This document shows, in pieces, positions 46,072 through 58,271 of a stretch of 64,000 bases of DNA; position 1 is the stretch's first letter, and every line of letters starts with the position of its first letter. A model generated the notes under the pieces. It was not told the origin of the DNA and did no database searches. It saw only the letters and a program-made list of their open reading frames with translations. Made by a program: the position numbers and the translations under genes. This DNA comes from Volvariella volvacea V23 (Eukaryota > Basidiomycota > Agaricomycetes > Agaricales > Pluteaceae): contig KB722752.1 of NCBI GenBank assembly GCA_000349905.1, positions 245,428 to 309,427 of the forward strand, given 5' to 3'.

Positions 46072-48454
46072 CGATATGAAAGAGTATTGGGAAGCGCTGG
46101 CAGGTGTGTGTGAATGTGTGCTAAAGTGAATGCGTGGGGAAAGACGCGTCTGATACCAGGGTATTTGTAGTCCAGCGGAGAGTGGCCCAGAGCGGTGCTG
46201 GTGCTGGCTGTTCAAATGAATGGGTCATGATGATCGCATCGTCCTCGTGCTGATCATATGCATTGGAAAAATAAATTGTCAAACCTTCAAAGGGAATCTC
46301 GTCGCATTGCCTTATGCATTGTACGTGATTGCCTTTTTTGGAGAGCCCGCAATGACGTATGTGCACCTATCTTTATAAATTAGTATCAAAAAAACCATTG
46401 CGACATGTCTTTAAAGGAAAATGCGGTGGCCATGGCCATCATGCGTCATGCGCGCACAGATCAAATCCCAGCCTTTGACTGGGCAAAGGCCTTCATGATC
46501 AAAGGCGTACATCACTTAAATTTAGCGCATGCAGCGAGCCCTCAAGAGTTAATTACATTGGATCAATGTAGCAAGTGAGCATCCCGAATAATTCACAATG
46601 CAATTTACACAAAACCTGGATTCCAATGCGCCTCGTAAGAATTGAGCCTAAAAGCTCAGGTTTTGACATCCCATGCTTAGATCAGGCAAACTATGACGGG
46701 CCGGAAATATCCTTTGTATGAATCTGGCTTTACGCTCACTTTTGCATACTTTATGCTTTGTGCTCCCCCACAGGATATTGTTAACTAGGGATAGGATGTC
46801 TAAACTGCTTGATTCTCGAGTGCTTTGATCATTAATCCGTCTAGCCAGAGTTGATTAGAATGGATTTATAATCAATCCAGCAGCCTTAGTTATTGGTGCG
46901 CTGAGGCCCGTATGTATAGGTGCTGTTTATGTCAACGATGAGCTTGACTCGGGAGGATCCATTAAAGTTGACAGGGCACAGCCCGCAGACAAATTGACTG
47001 GCATAGCATTCAAAGGCATTACAGCATCCCAACACCCTCGGGACTGGAATTTCTTCTCCAGATTCTCCCGATGGAGCTATGTCTAATGAATCTTGGCAAG
47101 TATGGAAACTGGTGGTGCCATGCTTATCCTGGGATTAGTTATGTACCGAATGTTTGAAATGTTCATTATTCTGCATTAATCCCTACTCCTTACACGCACC
47201 GGGCAACACACGATGATAAATCATTATTTTACGGATTGAATAAAACAAAGAACAAGTGATAGGACATGGTTATCGGAGGAGGGGTGCAAGTGAGTTCTAT
47301 GCATTATGCGTCACCCCATTTCCATTCATTATTTGGTGGTCTGGAAAATATGCTACCTGGGGTAGATGCACAATAACCGCCAAGCAAGTGACCAGAGAGG
47401 ACTAATTTGCCGACACTGGCATTCTTGCATACGAGACAAGCCACAAACCTTCTTATAATAGGGAAAAGTGGATCTAACTGGGTGCTCTCACTAAGATAGA
47501 AAATTGCGCAAAATACCATGCAGAGCGTATAGATTGAACATATACACCTTGGAAAGATTTCGACACTCCAAGGGGTGTCCTCGCTCTCCCTTAGTACGTC
47601 ATCTTGAGGCTTGAAAGAAAGAAAGGTCAGAAGCTTAATAAACACCCAGCGGGCTTCCTTGTATACCTGAAATCTCGTGTGCCATTGCGAAGGCCTCCAT
47701 GCCTCACCTCTTAACACATGTGTTAAGTAATCCGATCCATGGACCTATTTCTCCCAGGCCTTAGACGAGAGGCGGGGGTGTTAGAGATAAATAAGTAACC
47801 CAAATTGACGGGGCATGTGTAAGCGGATTGTGCGTCTGCCTGTATGGTGCACACTTAGCCAATACAAAATTGGAGCTAGTTCTCACACGCTTTCCCTACT
47901 TTTGACGTTGAGCGCATGAACTGCTATGAGGGAGATTAAACGGCTGAGACGTAAACACGAGCTGTGGCTAGAAACCAAAGCGGAACAATATGAACACTTT
48001 GACAAGCCGAAAACGACAGATAGAGGAAAAGTGCCTATCAATGAAGTACCAATGCCTATCACAACTTATGATGCACAGCATCATGCCACCCTTCTATCAT
48101 GAGGTAGTGCGTGTTATATTTAATTAAACCTCAGTCGTCATTGATACGATTTTGTGAATTCTCGCTGTAGACCATAGATGAGGCCTTGTGACAACAGCGA
48201 TCCGACATCTGTGCGAAGTGTTAGCTGCAATAATATAGTGCTCATATAAAAGACTAGCTAGGCCACAAGTAGGACCAAACCACCTTTTCTCCTCATTAGA
48301 CTAAGTTCAGGTTCTGACTGCTAGAATAAAATAAACAATAAATAGAAGTATGGCAATGAACAATATTCTCAAGCGAGTCAAATGGCCTTCTGATGACGCA
48401 CCCAGGTCTCCTTCATGGGAGCTTAATATTTTTCGACGTTGTCGGTCGGGAAAC
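46072..48454. other. 2.4 kb without a recognisable gene
   Basis: The longest frame is 47304-47717 (minus, 137 codons). It contains a hydrophobic stretch (SIYTLCMVFCAIFYL) but has no recognisable family, no splice support and no paralogue. I do not call it. No RNA gene or transposon fragment was recognised. Confidence 0.5.
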
Positions 48455-48507
48455 GTCGAACACGAGAAGGAGCTTCTTTTAAAAAGAAGCTCCTTCCTGT
48501 GTTCGAC
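48455..48507. repeat. Near-perfect 26 bp palindrome
   Basis: The left arm, GTCGAACACGAGAAGGAGCT plus six bases, is answered by AAAAGAAGCTCCTTC...GTGTTCGAC on the right, with two mismatches and essentially no loop. It could form a strong hairpin or cruciform. No transposase gene lies near it. Confidence 0.8.
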
Positions 48508-49246
48508 ATTTCTGCGATGGACCCCGGAAAGTAGCAGGCTCGTTCCTCGGTAGCTATACCCCGTGCCATGAATGATATTAATGATAGAACATTACTGATA
48601 GATTACACAGATTAGATTTCCCCGGGATTGAGATCATCGCTGTTGGTTCGTCCAACCCCTCTGGTCCCATCCGGGTTGACCCTATATCTGTTTCGTGATC
48701 GGGGTCTTCACTATAGGACTTCGGTGATGACCCGCGTGGTACCTAGAGACGAATGGGAGGGCACCTAAGAACACTGGAGCGTTTACATAGCTGCAGGACC
48801 CTAACATAGATCCTATCCCCTCTCACTGAGCAGAATCTGCTCTAATCACCATGTTTGCCGGTCGTCCAATTGGGATGGACTTCGCGAGCAATTTTGCTAC
48901 CAACCCACATGGTAACTAAATCTCTCTCCTTCTGTTAACGCCCATTCAGATCCGCTGAGGCGCCCGGCAAAGTTGAAAGGTTGATTGGTGTGACCCGGAT
49001 AACTTGCGAGGTCATTCCACGCGACCAAAGTCGGGAGTGTAAACACAAATCATCAAAGGGTAAAACATATTACACCGACCTGCATTTCTCCTGTTGGCTC
49101 ACATGATGTCTCTTCAAGCTTTCTTTTCAGCAGTTAAATGCCGGGATAGTCGTTGGCAGGCGCAGGAAGCTAATATGGCTCATACAGCCCCAAGTCCTCC
49201 GCTATTCAAAATCATTTTGACTTGATCCGACATTTTTGCTTAATTC
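48508..49246. other. Intergenic, nothing recognised
   Basis: About 740 bp between the palindrome and the upstream region of the AA9 gene. No coding frame or repeat is supported. Confidence 0.5.
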
Positions 49247-49425
49247 CCCCACATACGATCCCCTTCTGTCCTTGGCTATACACATGCCTCGAGTTGTGTA
49301 CTCGGTTAGAGCTCGGTATCTGGGGATGATTAGACACTTAGTATTGTTCTCGGAATAACTAACCGCTTGGAAGGTGCTACTAGCTGGAAAGATGCGGAGA
49401 ACCACTGAATTTCCCCACATATAAA
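49247..49425 (+). promoter_or_regulatory. AA9 promoter: SYGGRG-type sites and TATA box
   Basis: TATAAA at 49420-49425 lies 52 bp before the ATG. Three matches to the carbon-catabolite repressor consensus SYGGRG (Cre1/CreA) are present: CCCCAC at 49247-49252 and at 49413-49418 (reverse strand) and CTGGGG at 49320-49325. Short consensus sites arise by chance, but their grouping fits glucose repression of a cellulolytic gene. Confidence 0.45.
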
Positions 49426-49476
49426 ATGCTACTCCACCAACCACCCAAAAGACCCAACCTTCGTTCTCAAATTAAA

Positions 49477-50825
49477 ATGAAGCTCAGCAACGCAATTGCG
49501 TTCCTGCTCGCCTCAGCGACAACTATCAAGGCGCACGCCACTTTCCAACAACTCTGGGTCAATGGTGTCGATCAAGCTGGAACATGCGTTCGCGCACCCG
49601 CTAGCAACTCCCCAGTCACAAGCGTAACCAGCAATGCGAGTACCCAACTTTTCTTTTACTGCTCGCAGTCGTAGTTAACGATGGGAACGCTTCTAGGACA
49701 TTGCTTGCAATGCTGGCGCTCGCTCCACCACAGGCATTTGCACGGTGAACGGTATGTAAACATCGGATACACTCCGGTGTTTTGGTGCTGACCCCTTCCA
49801 GCTGGTGGAAAGGTCACCATTGAGATGCACCAGCAACCAGGTGACCGCAGCTGCAGCAACGAGGCTATTGGTGGAAACCACGATGGGCCCGTCATCGTCT
49901 ACATGTACGTTTTCTTAGACGTTCTACCCTATAGTAGTACTTATGTATGATCCTACAGGGCCCGCGTTAGTGATGCCACCACTGCTGTTGGATCCTCAGC
50001 CGGCTGGTTCAAGATCGCCCAAACCGGTCTTGTCCGAACAGGTACGTCAAGTTCAATCCGACGATCATTCAATGCATTAAAACGAGGCCGACAGATTACT
50101 GGGGAACTGACGTCCTCAACGCCAACTGCGGCAAGATGGATATCACCATTCCTTCCGACATTGCTCCTGGTGACTACCTTCTTCGTGCCGAAGTCATTGC
50201 ACTTCACGTTGCCGGCAGCGTCGGTGGAGCTCAAGTGCGTACTCTTTTTCAAAAAAATAGTCATAATTATTTACTCCATTCTTCGCAGTTCTACATGTCC
50301 TGCTACCAACTCCGCGTTACTGGATCTGGCAATGCTGCCCCTGCAACCGTTCGCTTCCCAGGTGCCTACTCCGCAAAGTGAGTTCCAGATTACGAACACC
50401 TATGGCTCAATATACTCATTCACTTGCAGCGATCCAGGTATCCTTTTCAATCTCTACGGTCAATACACCAGCTACACTGGTACGTGTTCATTCGAGTTTT
50501 ACACGACTCAGACTCACAAAATTACACCTGTAGTTCCTGGACCCGCTGTCTACGGTGGTGGAGGCCCCCCAGCTCCTCCCACAAGCAGCACCAGCAGCAC
50601 CACTACCAGGAGCAGCACCCCACCTGTTACCACTACCACTACGGCAACGGGTCCCTTGGCCTCTCAGTGGCAACAATGTGGTGGCAATGGCTGGACTGGT
50701 CCTACTGCTTGTGTCTCGCCTTACACCTGCAAGTACGTCAACGACGTAAGTGATTTGCCATACAACCGCGTCGAATTGTTACTCAGTATCGAATCTCATT
50801 GTAGTGGTACTACCAATGCCAGTAA
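49477..50825 (+). CDS. AA9 lytic polysaccharide monooxygenase with CBM1
   Basis: A secreted copper enzyme that oxidatively cleaves cellulose. Nine exons (49477-49635, 49697-49751, 49802-49904, 49959-50041, 50095-50234, 50289-50377, 50430-50479, 50534-50745, 50805-50825) give 250 residues. A signal peptide of 19 residues ends ..TIKA, exposing the N-terminal His of [11 protein letters not shown], half of the copper histidine brace. The second His is in [12 protein letters not shown] (about residue 98), and the axial Tyr lies in [12 protein letters not shown] Pro/Ser/Thr linker leads to a complete CBM1: [20 protein letters not shown] through YYQCQ at the very end. The first intron needs a GC-AG donor (AAT|GCGAGT) to keep SVTSN|DIACNAG in frame. 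The last exon is only seven codons including the stop. Confidence 0.92.
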
Positions 50826-51747
50826 AGGCCTTAACCGTTGCTTTTCCTCTTTCGGTCGATCTTTCTGCACTGTAACTCTTCCGCAACACATTGTAAACCT
50901 TTGCAATATAATTTGTCTATTCCTTTGATCAATTTGGCAATATGCCCCACCCTCCGAGACTGCTGGTAATGCTTGCCTACCTGGTCTTCTGTACGCAAGA
51001 TCCAAGAAGCATGACGAACTAATCCATAGTCCCTAAGCTGGCTGCTGAGCAAGATGAAAGTGACGAACTGCATCATGGCCCTCAGCTAATTGACGACGCG
51101 AAATTCTGCCTTCAAATCTTGCTGTAGCAACATATTTACTACTCTAGGCTCTCTACAAAGCCGTGGACCTCACGAGACGCAACTACGAGAGCGTCCTTGA
51201 GTTCATATCTAGTACCAGCTCGCAAAAATAATATCGATCCTATCAAGCAGTACTCCAGTGTCACTCCAACCGTCAGCTCCCTAAGGACAATCCTATTACG
51301 GGCAGCCCGCAAAATGTAGACATATGTATTCAGAGTATTCAAAACCGGTTTCTATATTGACACAAATTGGACACAACAGCGAGAGTAATGCCATGTACAG
51401 AATTTTGAGGAGGGGGAGGATCAGGGGTTGGTCCGTGGGGGCTGGTGTTACTTCAGGGTATATGAGCGGCACCTCTACCAGGTTACGACAAGCGGACAAG
51501 ATGGGGAACGCCACCTCATAGCTCTGCGAATCTGACATCAAGGGGCCCAGAATGAGGCTCAGAATCAGTTCAGAATCTCCCATTTGTTTGACCCGAAGCT
51601 GACCGCTACGGAACTTCCCGATCTTTATTTGGTCGTATTGTCCAACGCTGGGCTGTACAGTACCATCAGCCACCGAATTCGGCCTCCCACCGTTTGGGAT
51701 GGCGTGCAAGGGCAGATCTACCCGTCGTTATTCGCATCGTTATCACT
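50826..51747. other. Intergenic, nothing firm
   Basis: About 920 bp between the AA9 and eL28 genes. A minus-strand frame at 51296-51709 has an LRR-like run (VAFPILSACRNLVEVPLIYP) faintly like the F-box family, but too short and without supporting signatures. Confidence 0.4.
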
Positions 51748-52697
51748 ATGTCCTCCGACCTTGAGTGGCTCATCCTCCGCGTTCGTCACCTGTAGCATCC
51801 CGCAGCTCCGCCGAACACTGACAGTCACCTCAGAAAAACAACGCCTTCATTGTCAAGGGAGTGCAGGAAGGACCTATCTTCAGCAGGGAGCCCGTACGTC
51901 CGTCTTTTTCTATCCTTCTTGCATGATATCCACATGCTGACATCGTGCGAATTTAACGTAGGGAAACTTGCTCAATCTGCACTCACACAAGTACTCTGGC
52001 TTGGCTAACAGCAAGGTACGGGAGGGATATTTTACGGCTGGATGAGGAAATAGAAAGGTTGATGTCTGGCTTTCTGGGTTGCGTAGACTATCGACGTCGC
52101 AGATTCACCGTCCGGCATCCAAATCACCACTCGCAAGGTCAAGGCCTCGCCTCATGCTGTAGCTTCCGCCCGTGTCGTTTCCCACATCCGTCCTCGCTCT
52201 GGCCCAAGACGCGCTCTTGGTGCTGCTGCCGGTCTCGCAAAGCGTGGTTACCGCCCTGATCTCCGCAAGGCACGTATCTCCTTAAATCGCTTCTTGCTAT
52301 TCCCCTTCTTTCTCCATCTCTTCTATCACACATTTGGACCGCATTCTCGTTAGAACCCACTGGATCACCTTTACGGGTTATGAAGGCTGGGCGTGGACAT
52401 GTTTGCGAGATCAACCCCATCCACTAAGAGCCGATCAACTCTGGTGGACAACTCGTCATGTCGCTATCGGGCCCCGTTCGTTGCACACCGCGGTGGATCC
52501 GACTCTTTGACGATAACATGAATCTCTCCCTCCCTCCCTCCTCTTCTATTTAATTTAACGTTGAACGTAGTACTGACACTGGTAATTTTGCATAGGCAAC
52601 CCTTGCTCGTGTTTCTGCATTGATTGCATCACAAAAGGAGCCTAAGGCTGCTCCTCCAAAGAAGGCCCGAGGAAAGAAGGCTAAGGCATCACAGTAA
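51748..52697 (+). CDS. RPL28: 60S ribosomal protein eL28
   Basis: A component of the large ribosomal subunit. The exons are 51748-51780, 51834-51893, 51962-52015, 52087-52269 and 52596-52697, all phase 0, giving 143 residues (family about 130-145). The sequence begins MSSDLEWLILRKNNAFIVKG and continues EGPIFSREPGNLLNLHSHKY, SGLANSKTIDVAD, then a basic C-terminus (RPRSGPRRALGAAAGLAKRG and a Lys-rich tail ending KKAKASQ). The first exon is 11 codons. The last intron is 326 nt, far longer than the others, and appears to use a GC donor (AAG|GCACGT), the only choice I found that keeps the frame into ATLARVSALIASQ. Ribosomal protein introns often host snoRNAs, but I could not identify one. Confidence 0.88.
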
Positions 52698-52938
52698 ACC
52701 GCTCTCCCACTTGCTTCTTCTTCGTCTAGCTTTCTCGTCTGTTCTCTTATGTCCATGCGTAGTCAAGCACGAATTATGCATATGAGTTTCGGTTGTATCG
52801 GGTAGAGTGCACTCCAAAAGCATATCATACATGATTAAAATCGACAGAAATACAAGGAAGAAAACCGAGAGCAACGAATATCCTACAATGTGTTGTACAA
52901 TTGACTCAGTGTCCGGGACTTGTGTGGAAGACGCAAGC

Positions 52939-53442
52939 TTAGACAACAAGCCCTTTGCCAGCGGGTTGAGCGATTCTGCCAGCAGCACCAAACGACCTTG
53001 AGCCAGATTGAACATCCCTCGTCGGACGTGTATTTTCGACCTTGGAGTGTACAAATTCCTTCATCTTCCTTTCATTCTCGTGTTGGTTATGGCGCTTTTC
53101 TTTCTTTAGCGGAGCTTCCTCTTCGTGCTGTGGGGCATTGTGGTGCTCTTCACCTTCCCCTGGTGCTGCTGGTCTGGGATAATCATCTCCTGTGGCCTCT
53201 GTTGACTCGGCGTTGGCCTGGTCGTTAGGCTTAGATGGGTCACTGGGGGATGCGTGTTAAGACAATGTAGGGCGGATAAGCGGAGACATACGAGGTAGCA
53301 CGAGGTCTTGTATGTCTTGATGTTGTAGAGAGACGTCTTCCCCCGACTTTCACTGTATGTGAGCGTCAGTATGCATAGCGAGTGCGATTAGCATAGGCGC
53401 TCGCGTACCTGCGGGCTGATGTTGAGCTGAGACATTTGCCAT
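52939..53442 (-). CDS. Small hydrophilic protein, three exons
   Basis: Exons 53409-53442, 53292-53352 and 52939-53242 (phases 1 and 2) give 132 residues: MANVSAQHQPAVKVGGRRLS, then an acidic, Glu/Pro-rich middle (DPSKPNDQANAESTEATGDD), a basic helix (KKEKRHNQHENERKMKEFVH) and a C-terminal motif GSRSFGAAGRIAQPAGKG. The last motif looks conserved in style, but I cannot name the family. No signal peptide or membrane segment. It converges on eL28 with about 240 bp between stops. The splice sites are all GT-AG, and the phases fit without forcing, which is the main support. Confidence 0.6.
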
Positions 53443-54423
53443 GATGGTAGTTGGTGCGAGTACAGGCTCGATAGATTCGATACTATGCACTTGCGAGAAG
53501 TAGAGGGGTGAGGCTTTGATGGAACCCGGGAGGAAACGTGTGCTATGTGAATGTGAATGGGAATGTGGGGTGGGAGGTATTGTACTTATTTATATCGCCG
53601 TTGTTGAGCTCGTCCGTTTATTTACCCTTGGTCTGGTGACCATACATGACCATTGGGTCCGAACGTCTAGAAAACGGGGGAGCTCCGGTCGAGAACTTGT
53701 GATCACCGTTACCCTGATTTGCCTTCTTTCCGAGTTACATCCAGGCCCTGGTGTTCACATGCCTCTGGAAGTGTAGATCGTAGAAATACGGTACAACGGG
53801 TTTACTACGTTTCGTTCATATTACCGACGGGAAGAAATGGAATTCTGGATCCCGTACTACGCTCGTTGCGAGCTTACTCAACGAGGGGAATATCGTTGGG
53901 GCTCGAACATGGGGCTTAGGCCAGATAAGTTCCATAACACAGGAGCGCGCTAATTACCGCTAAACGTTAGGCTTTTAATAGCCGCTGGCGAGTCGTGTCC
54001 CATAAAATCCCTCCTTCCTTAGGGATCGTAGGATGTGAGCACCGTCCCCAAGTACGCAATTGTCTATCTCAAAAGCGCAATTAGGTCATAGCTCCAAGAG
54101 CCTCGCTGACGAGTAGATGTAAGCGTCTGCAGCAAGAGAGATTGAAACGAAAGCGGATATTTTGTTTGTAACGATGAGTGGGAGTACGGAGCTGGAGGAT
54201 TACCTCAACTGCGATGTTACTGCATCCCAAGGTTAGTGGTCACAATGTCCATGATAATGCTGGTCATGATTCTGGTGAAAATAAGCCATCGGTAGCTTCA
54301 AGCTCTTGTGGCTACTGTGCAAACTACCTAATGGATGAAAACACAAGTATATCGAACCATGCCACCTCTATGGTAATACTTCCAAATATAAATCTCGCCC
54401 CTTCCCCTACAAAGATTCTAGGC
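53443..54423. other. Intergenic, nothing recognised
   Basis: About 1 kb with no supported coding sequence. It carries the promoter of the small hydrophilic protein gene at its left side. Confidence 0.5.
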
Positions 54424-56188
54424 CTACGATGTCTTCAACCCGTCTTCAAAATTGAGTAGTTCCATTCGCGATACAAGAATCTGCGGGATATTCTGATAGG
54501 ATAGCGATTGACAACAACACTGGAGGAGTGGCAAGAGTTCGCCTGCAGAGTTTGGATATTGCTCGAGTGCTGTAAGAGTTCCTTCGATTATTCGAATCGC
54601 TGAATCCCGTTGGTTGACATGATAAGCAGAGCTACGGTTGGGATCGAGCAAGAAGTCTACAAAAGATTGATGGTGAACGGAAAGCTCTTTGTCATCGTCT
54701 CGTGGGACGTTGATAACTGAATGAAGCTTTCCGAGGCTGCAGCGAAGAGAAACCGTGTCGACACCTAAAATTGAGGACAAGAGGCGGAGTGTCGGTGCTT
54801 CGCGACTATTAGCAGGCAGGAGAAGGAACAATACGTCTTGAATGTGAGTGTCCTCTGGCTCGTGGGATGCTTGTAAAATCTGCAGATAAATGGCATCGAG
54901 TGGAGACAAGGCCTCCGGGCGCTGATCAAGGCAATATTCGAGTCGCTTGTGGGGAATCACGTTGCTCCCATCTATATACCTGAACAAAGTCGCAGGGTAA
55001 ATGAAATGGCCGTCGGCGTTGGCTACGATCTGGTCGACGACCTCCGCCGATGGCCAAATCCCATCATGCGCGAAGTAGCGAAGAATGTCGCGGTATCGAG
55101 CATATATCTTGGAGAACTGGGAAACAACGAATGCCCTCATCTCGCTGTCATCCTTGCAAGCGGCAAGGTCGATTTCGGTCCTGCAAAGCGAGGCAAGCGG
55201 TTCTGCGTCGAAGCCATCAACGATATGGGGTTCCGGACGGCTGCTGATAAGGAATGCCACAGGAAATCCGGGACCACACGACGCAATGAGCTGCAAAATC
55301 TTCCGCTGGTCCTCGTCGTTGCCACATTCGTCGAGACCATCGATGATCATTACCATGGGTGGAAGATCCTCAACGGCCATGATAGGATCGACGATTAGCT
55401 TCCTCCAATTTTCGAGATCTGAGTTCAAGACATCTGGGTTCTTGCTGATGATATTGTAGATTTCTTTCCCAACAGGCTCCACAGCGGTAGCCAATTGGTG
55501 AGCAAGAGTGTGAATGACGTGGTCAAGCTTGTTGCGCTTGGGGATACCCCTAAAAAAGAAGAATGAACCGGCCAACACTGCCTTGGAATCCTTGCTCTCC
55601 AATCGTTTTGCCGTTGTCCTTGCGATCGCTGACTTCCCAATACCGTCGGGGCCACGAAGCCACATGACATTATGCCCCCGTTTGCTGTCTTCCATCCAGA
55701 GGACGATGTCTTCTATAATTGTTTCGCGAGTATTCGGGTCGCATTTCAATGGCATGGTACTGACATTCCGTATGTGCGTCGCATCCAGCACGATTAAGGC
55801 GCGCAATTTCTCTTTTACTGAAGGATTGTAATCATGAGCTAGTGACACTCTGGAGATCGACCAGGGTATTATTACCTTGGTTTTCGTTTTTGATGGCGCG
55901 TATGATATCCTGTAAATTATAAATGGTATCTCCTATACCAACGACGAAGGTGCCATTACTATTGGTGTTCTGAAAGACGACATTGGGGATGAGTGGATAT
56001 GTGGCCTGGAGAAGTTGGGATGGCTCGAGGTTGTTCACTGCAACCGCCATGTCACCCTGAAGGGCATTTGCTTCACGAGGAACCTCGACAGTTTGTGTTT
56101 GTCTGTCAATTCTGAACTTGGATAGGCTGTTAAGAATAGAACGGAGGATGCTCAGTAGAATAAAGCAGAAATTCGCGGTTATATTCAT
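54424..56188 (-). CDS. NACHT NTPase D (NLR-like, diverged)
   Basis: Exons 55876-56188 and 54424-55838 are joined by a 37 nt phase-1 intron at the position used in A-C, giving 575 residues. The N-terminus differs: FCFILLSILRSILNSLSKF is more hydrophobic, a potential membrane-inserting helix. The pre-NTPase motif is NSNGTFVVGIGDTIYNLQDI. Walker A is GPDGIGKS (about 167-174), GSFFFFRGIPKRN follows, Walker B is MIIDGLDECG, and SSRPEPHI is sensor-like. The C-terminus (VHHQSFVDFLLDPNRSSAYH, LLPLLQCCCQSLSYQNI) aligns with A-C but stops early. A 37 nt intron is near the lower limit for splicing, so the junction needs RNA evidence. It lies 11 kb from the A-C array, on the opposite strand, and lacks the GATA repeat. 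Confidence 0.75.
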
Positions 56189-58271
56189 ATCTTCCTAGGT
56201 CAAGTGGCATAGAGAAACTACCTAAGTGGACTCCATAGAGCCCCAGCGCGGTTGCTTAATTTGTTCATCATACTGTGGCCATATCCAGGGAGCAAAGTGC
56301 AACGTGCTATGGCTATGGGGCAATGAAACAAGTTCCCGTATTGTGATAGCAGAAATATGAAATGGTATTAAGGCGTCAGAAGGTGAATCGTATGCAGATG
56401 TCCATTCTATCGGCACTAAGAACCGTAAAGGGGCATAGCCCTAAGGAAATACAGATATTAAGATTTGTTTGTAGTTGGTCCCGAGCAGAACCTGAACAAA
56501 AAAATACCAGTTCCCACCAGCTCCACGAGGATATTCGTTTCACGTCAGAAATTGTAATTGTACATTCACCGAAATGATAACATACCCATATGGAAGGCAT
56601 GGGTCTAATGCACCTGCACTCGAGGTAGGCAGAAAGGCAGATCTTTGAATGCGTCAGTGCCTGCCGTTAATTGTAATTTCATATCTGCAATCGTTGCGCT
56701 CCACTACTGTGCAGGGAAGTCCGTACAGCTTCCGGCGCTACCTCGTAGATGCGGCCTGGTGTATTATAATTCCGAGTCTTAGTGAACACAGCTCAACCGC
56801 CACTAACACCTCCCGCCGTTAGCTATCCTTTATGATTTCCTGCACGATCAAGTCAGCGCATAGTTAAAATGCCGGAACTGATTGACTGCAATTTCTAGTT
56901 TTGGAATGAGGCATATAATTAAATCGAGTGCGCGCTTCGCGGACGCATGTGGCGTGCACGGGTTAACCCCTTTGTCTAATTCCATTATGCTGGGCATCGA
57001 TAAGCCATGAGCGGCTAGCAATATAGGGAGGGCATGGACTCAGTACAGCATTGGTGGCATCATGATGGTATACCCAGAGTTTACTAATGTCGCCGCCCAT
57101 GAAACACGTTGGAACTGTTCAAAGTCATGGTTAAAGGAGTGGTGTGCCAGTCGGGTATATGGAGATACAATATCGTAATTAAACGTGAAGTTATTTTCCA
57201 AGTACAAATGTGGACAGGGGAACACGTTCATCAGAATCTCAACGTGGGGTATACGAGTTTTAGGGTTAGGGCTGTTCAAGCACGCTATTACACTATCTTT
57301 TCGCTGGCTTTAATTTGGTGTCGGAGAGGCTGTGTATTGTTCGGCGGTGGGGTGATGTATAAGGTCTTGGAAGCAAGCGACATACAGCGTTTCACGTATA
57401 AAAGGGTGAAAAGTTCTTTTGCAAAACTCCGGGCTTATTCAACTACTTAGTCGCTTTGGACACGTTGTATCTGTGCCTTAGTATACACCATTCAAAGTTT
57501 CAATCTCCTACAATCAATAATGCTTAAATGGGGGGACAGCTTTCCGCAGTCCTACCAGTTGTCTGCTGCAAACTCAATAGCTGTTTTGAGGGATAGTTCT
57601 GGAAAAAATATTACATGGCTGGACAATTGTCATCGTCAGAAAATTGGTGCTCTATTGTGTAACAGCCACAGGAAGCCATGGAACGCTGAGTTGCGCTCCA
57701 GTACACCCCAATTATGTGGCGTGATTTGGAGCGTCACCCGATGTAGTTTTGGAACACACGTTGAGTGTATATTTCCTGGAGGCAGGGAAAGGGTTTATGG
57801 AGATAGATTGGCAAAAGGGTGCTGTTGAGGTTAAACAGCAGCGAATGATTCAAAAATGGAGAGTTAAAGGCTTTATCTCAAGTCACCAGACTGCCAAATG
57901 GGTGTCCAACAAAAGAACACGACAAATGCATGTATCGGAAATTGCAGAGTGGGCGGTGGACCCACTAAACTCTGTCTGTCCACCATGAACCTTAAACGCT
58001 GCTTCTTACAGATGATATGATAGGGAGTTTCATAAGAAGCCGCGAGACGCTCGATTCCAGTGATTCCAGTGATGCAACTTAACTCCGACATGACTTGACA
58101 TTGGAAGAGGATACAGGAGAGATTGAAAATTTGCGTGGTCGAGGTGGTACAGGGATAATGACATACGGGCAGCTGTGACGCCCGTGAAAATGCAAACGAG
58201 CTTCAGATGGCTTCTTGTGGCTGCAAGAACCCATAGTGGATAAGTGTTGGCATATATTGAACAGCCTACTT
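56189..58271. other. 2.1 kb without a recognisable gene
   Basis: Short frames only (for example 57109-57450 plus), with no family resemblance. No repeat or RNA gene was identified. Confidence 0.5.

Noticed and set aside
47304..47717. 137-codon minus-strand frame with a hydrophobic stretch
   Set aside because: No domain, paralogue or splice evidence; kept only as a mention in the intergenic entry.
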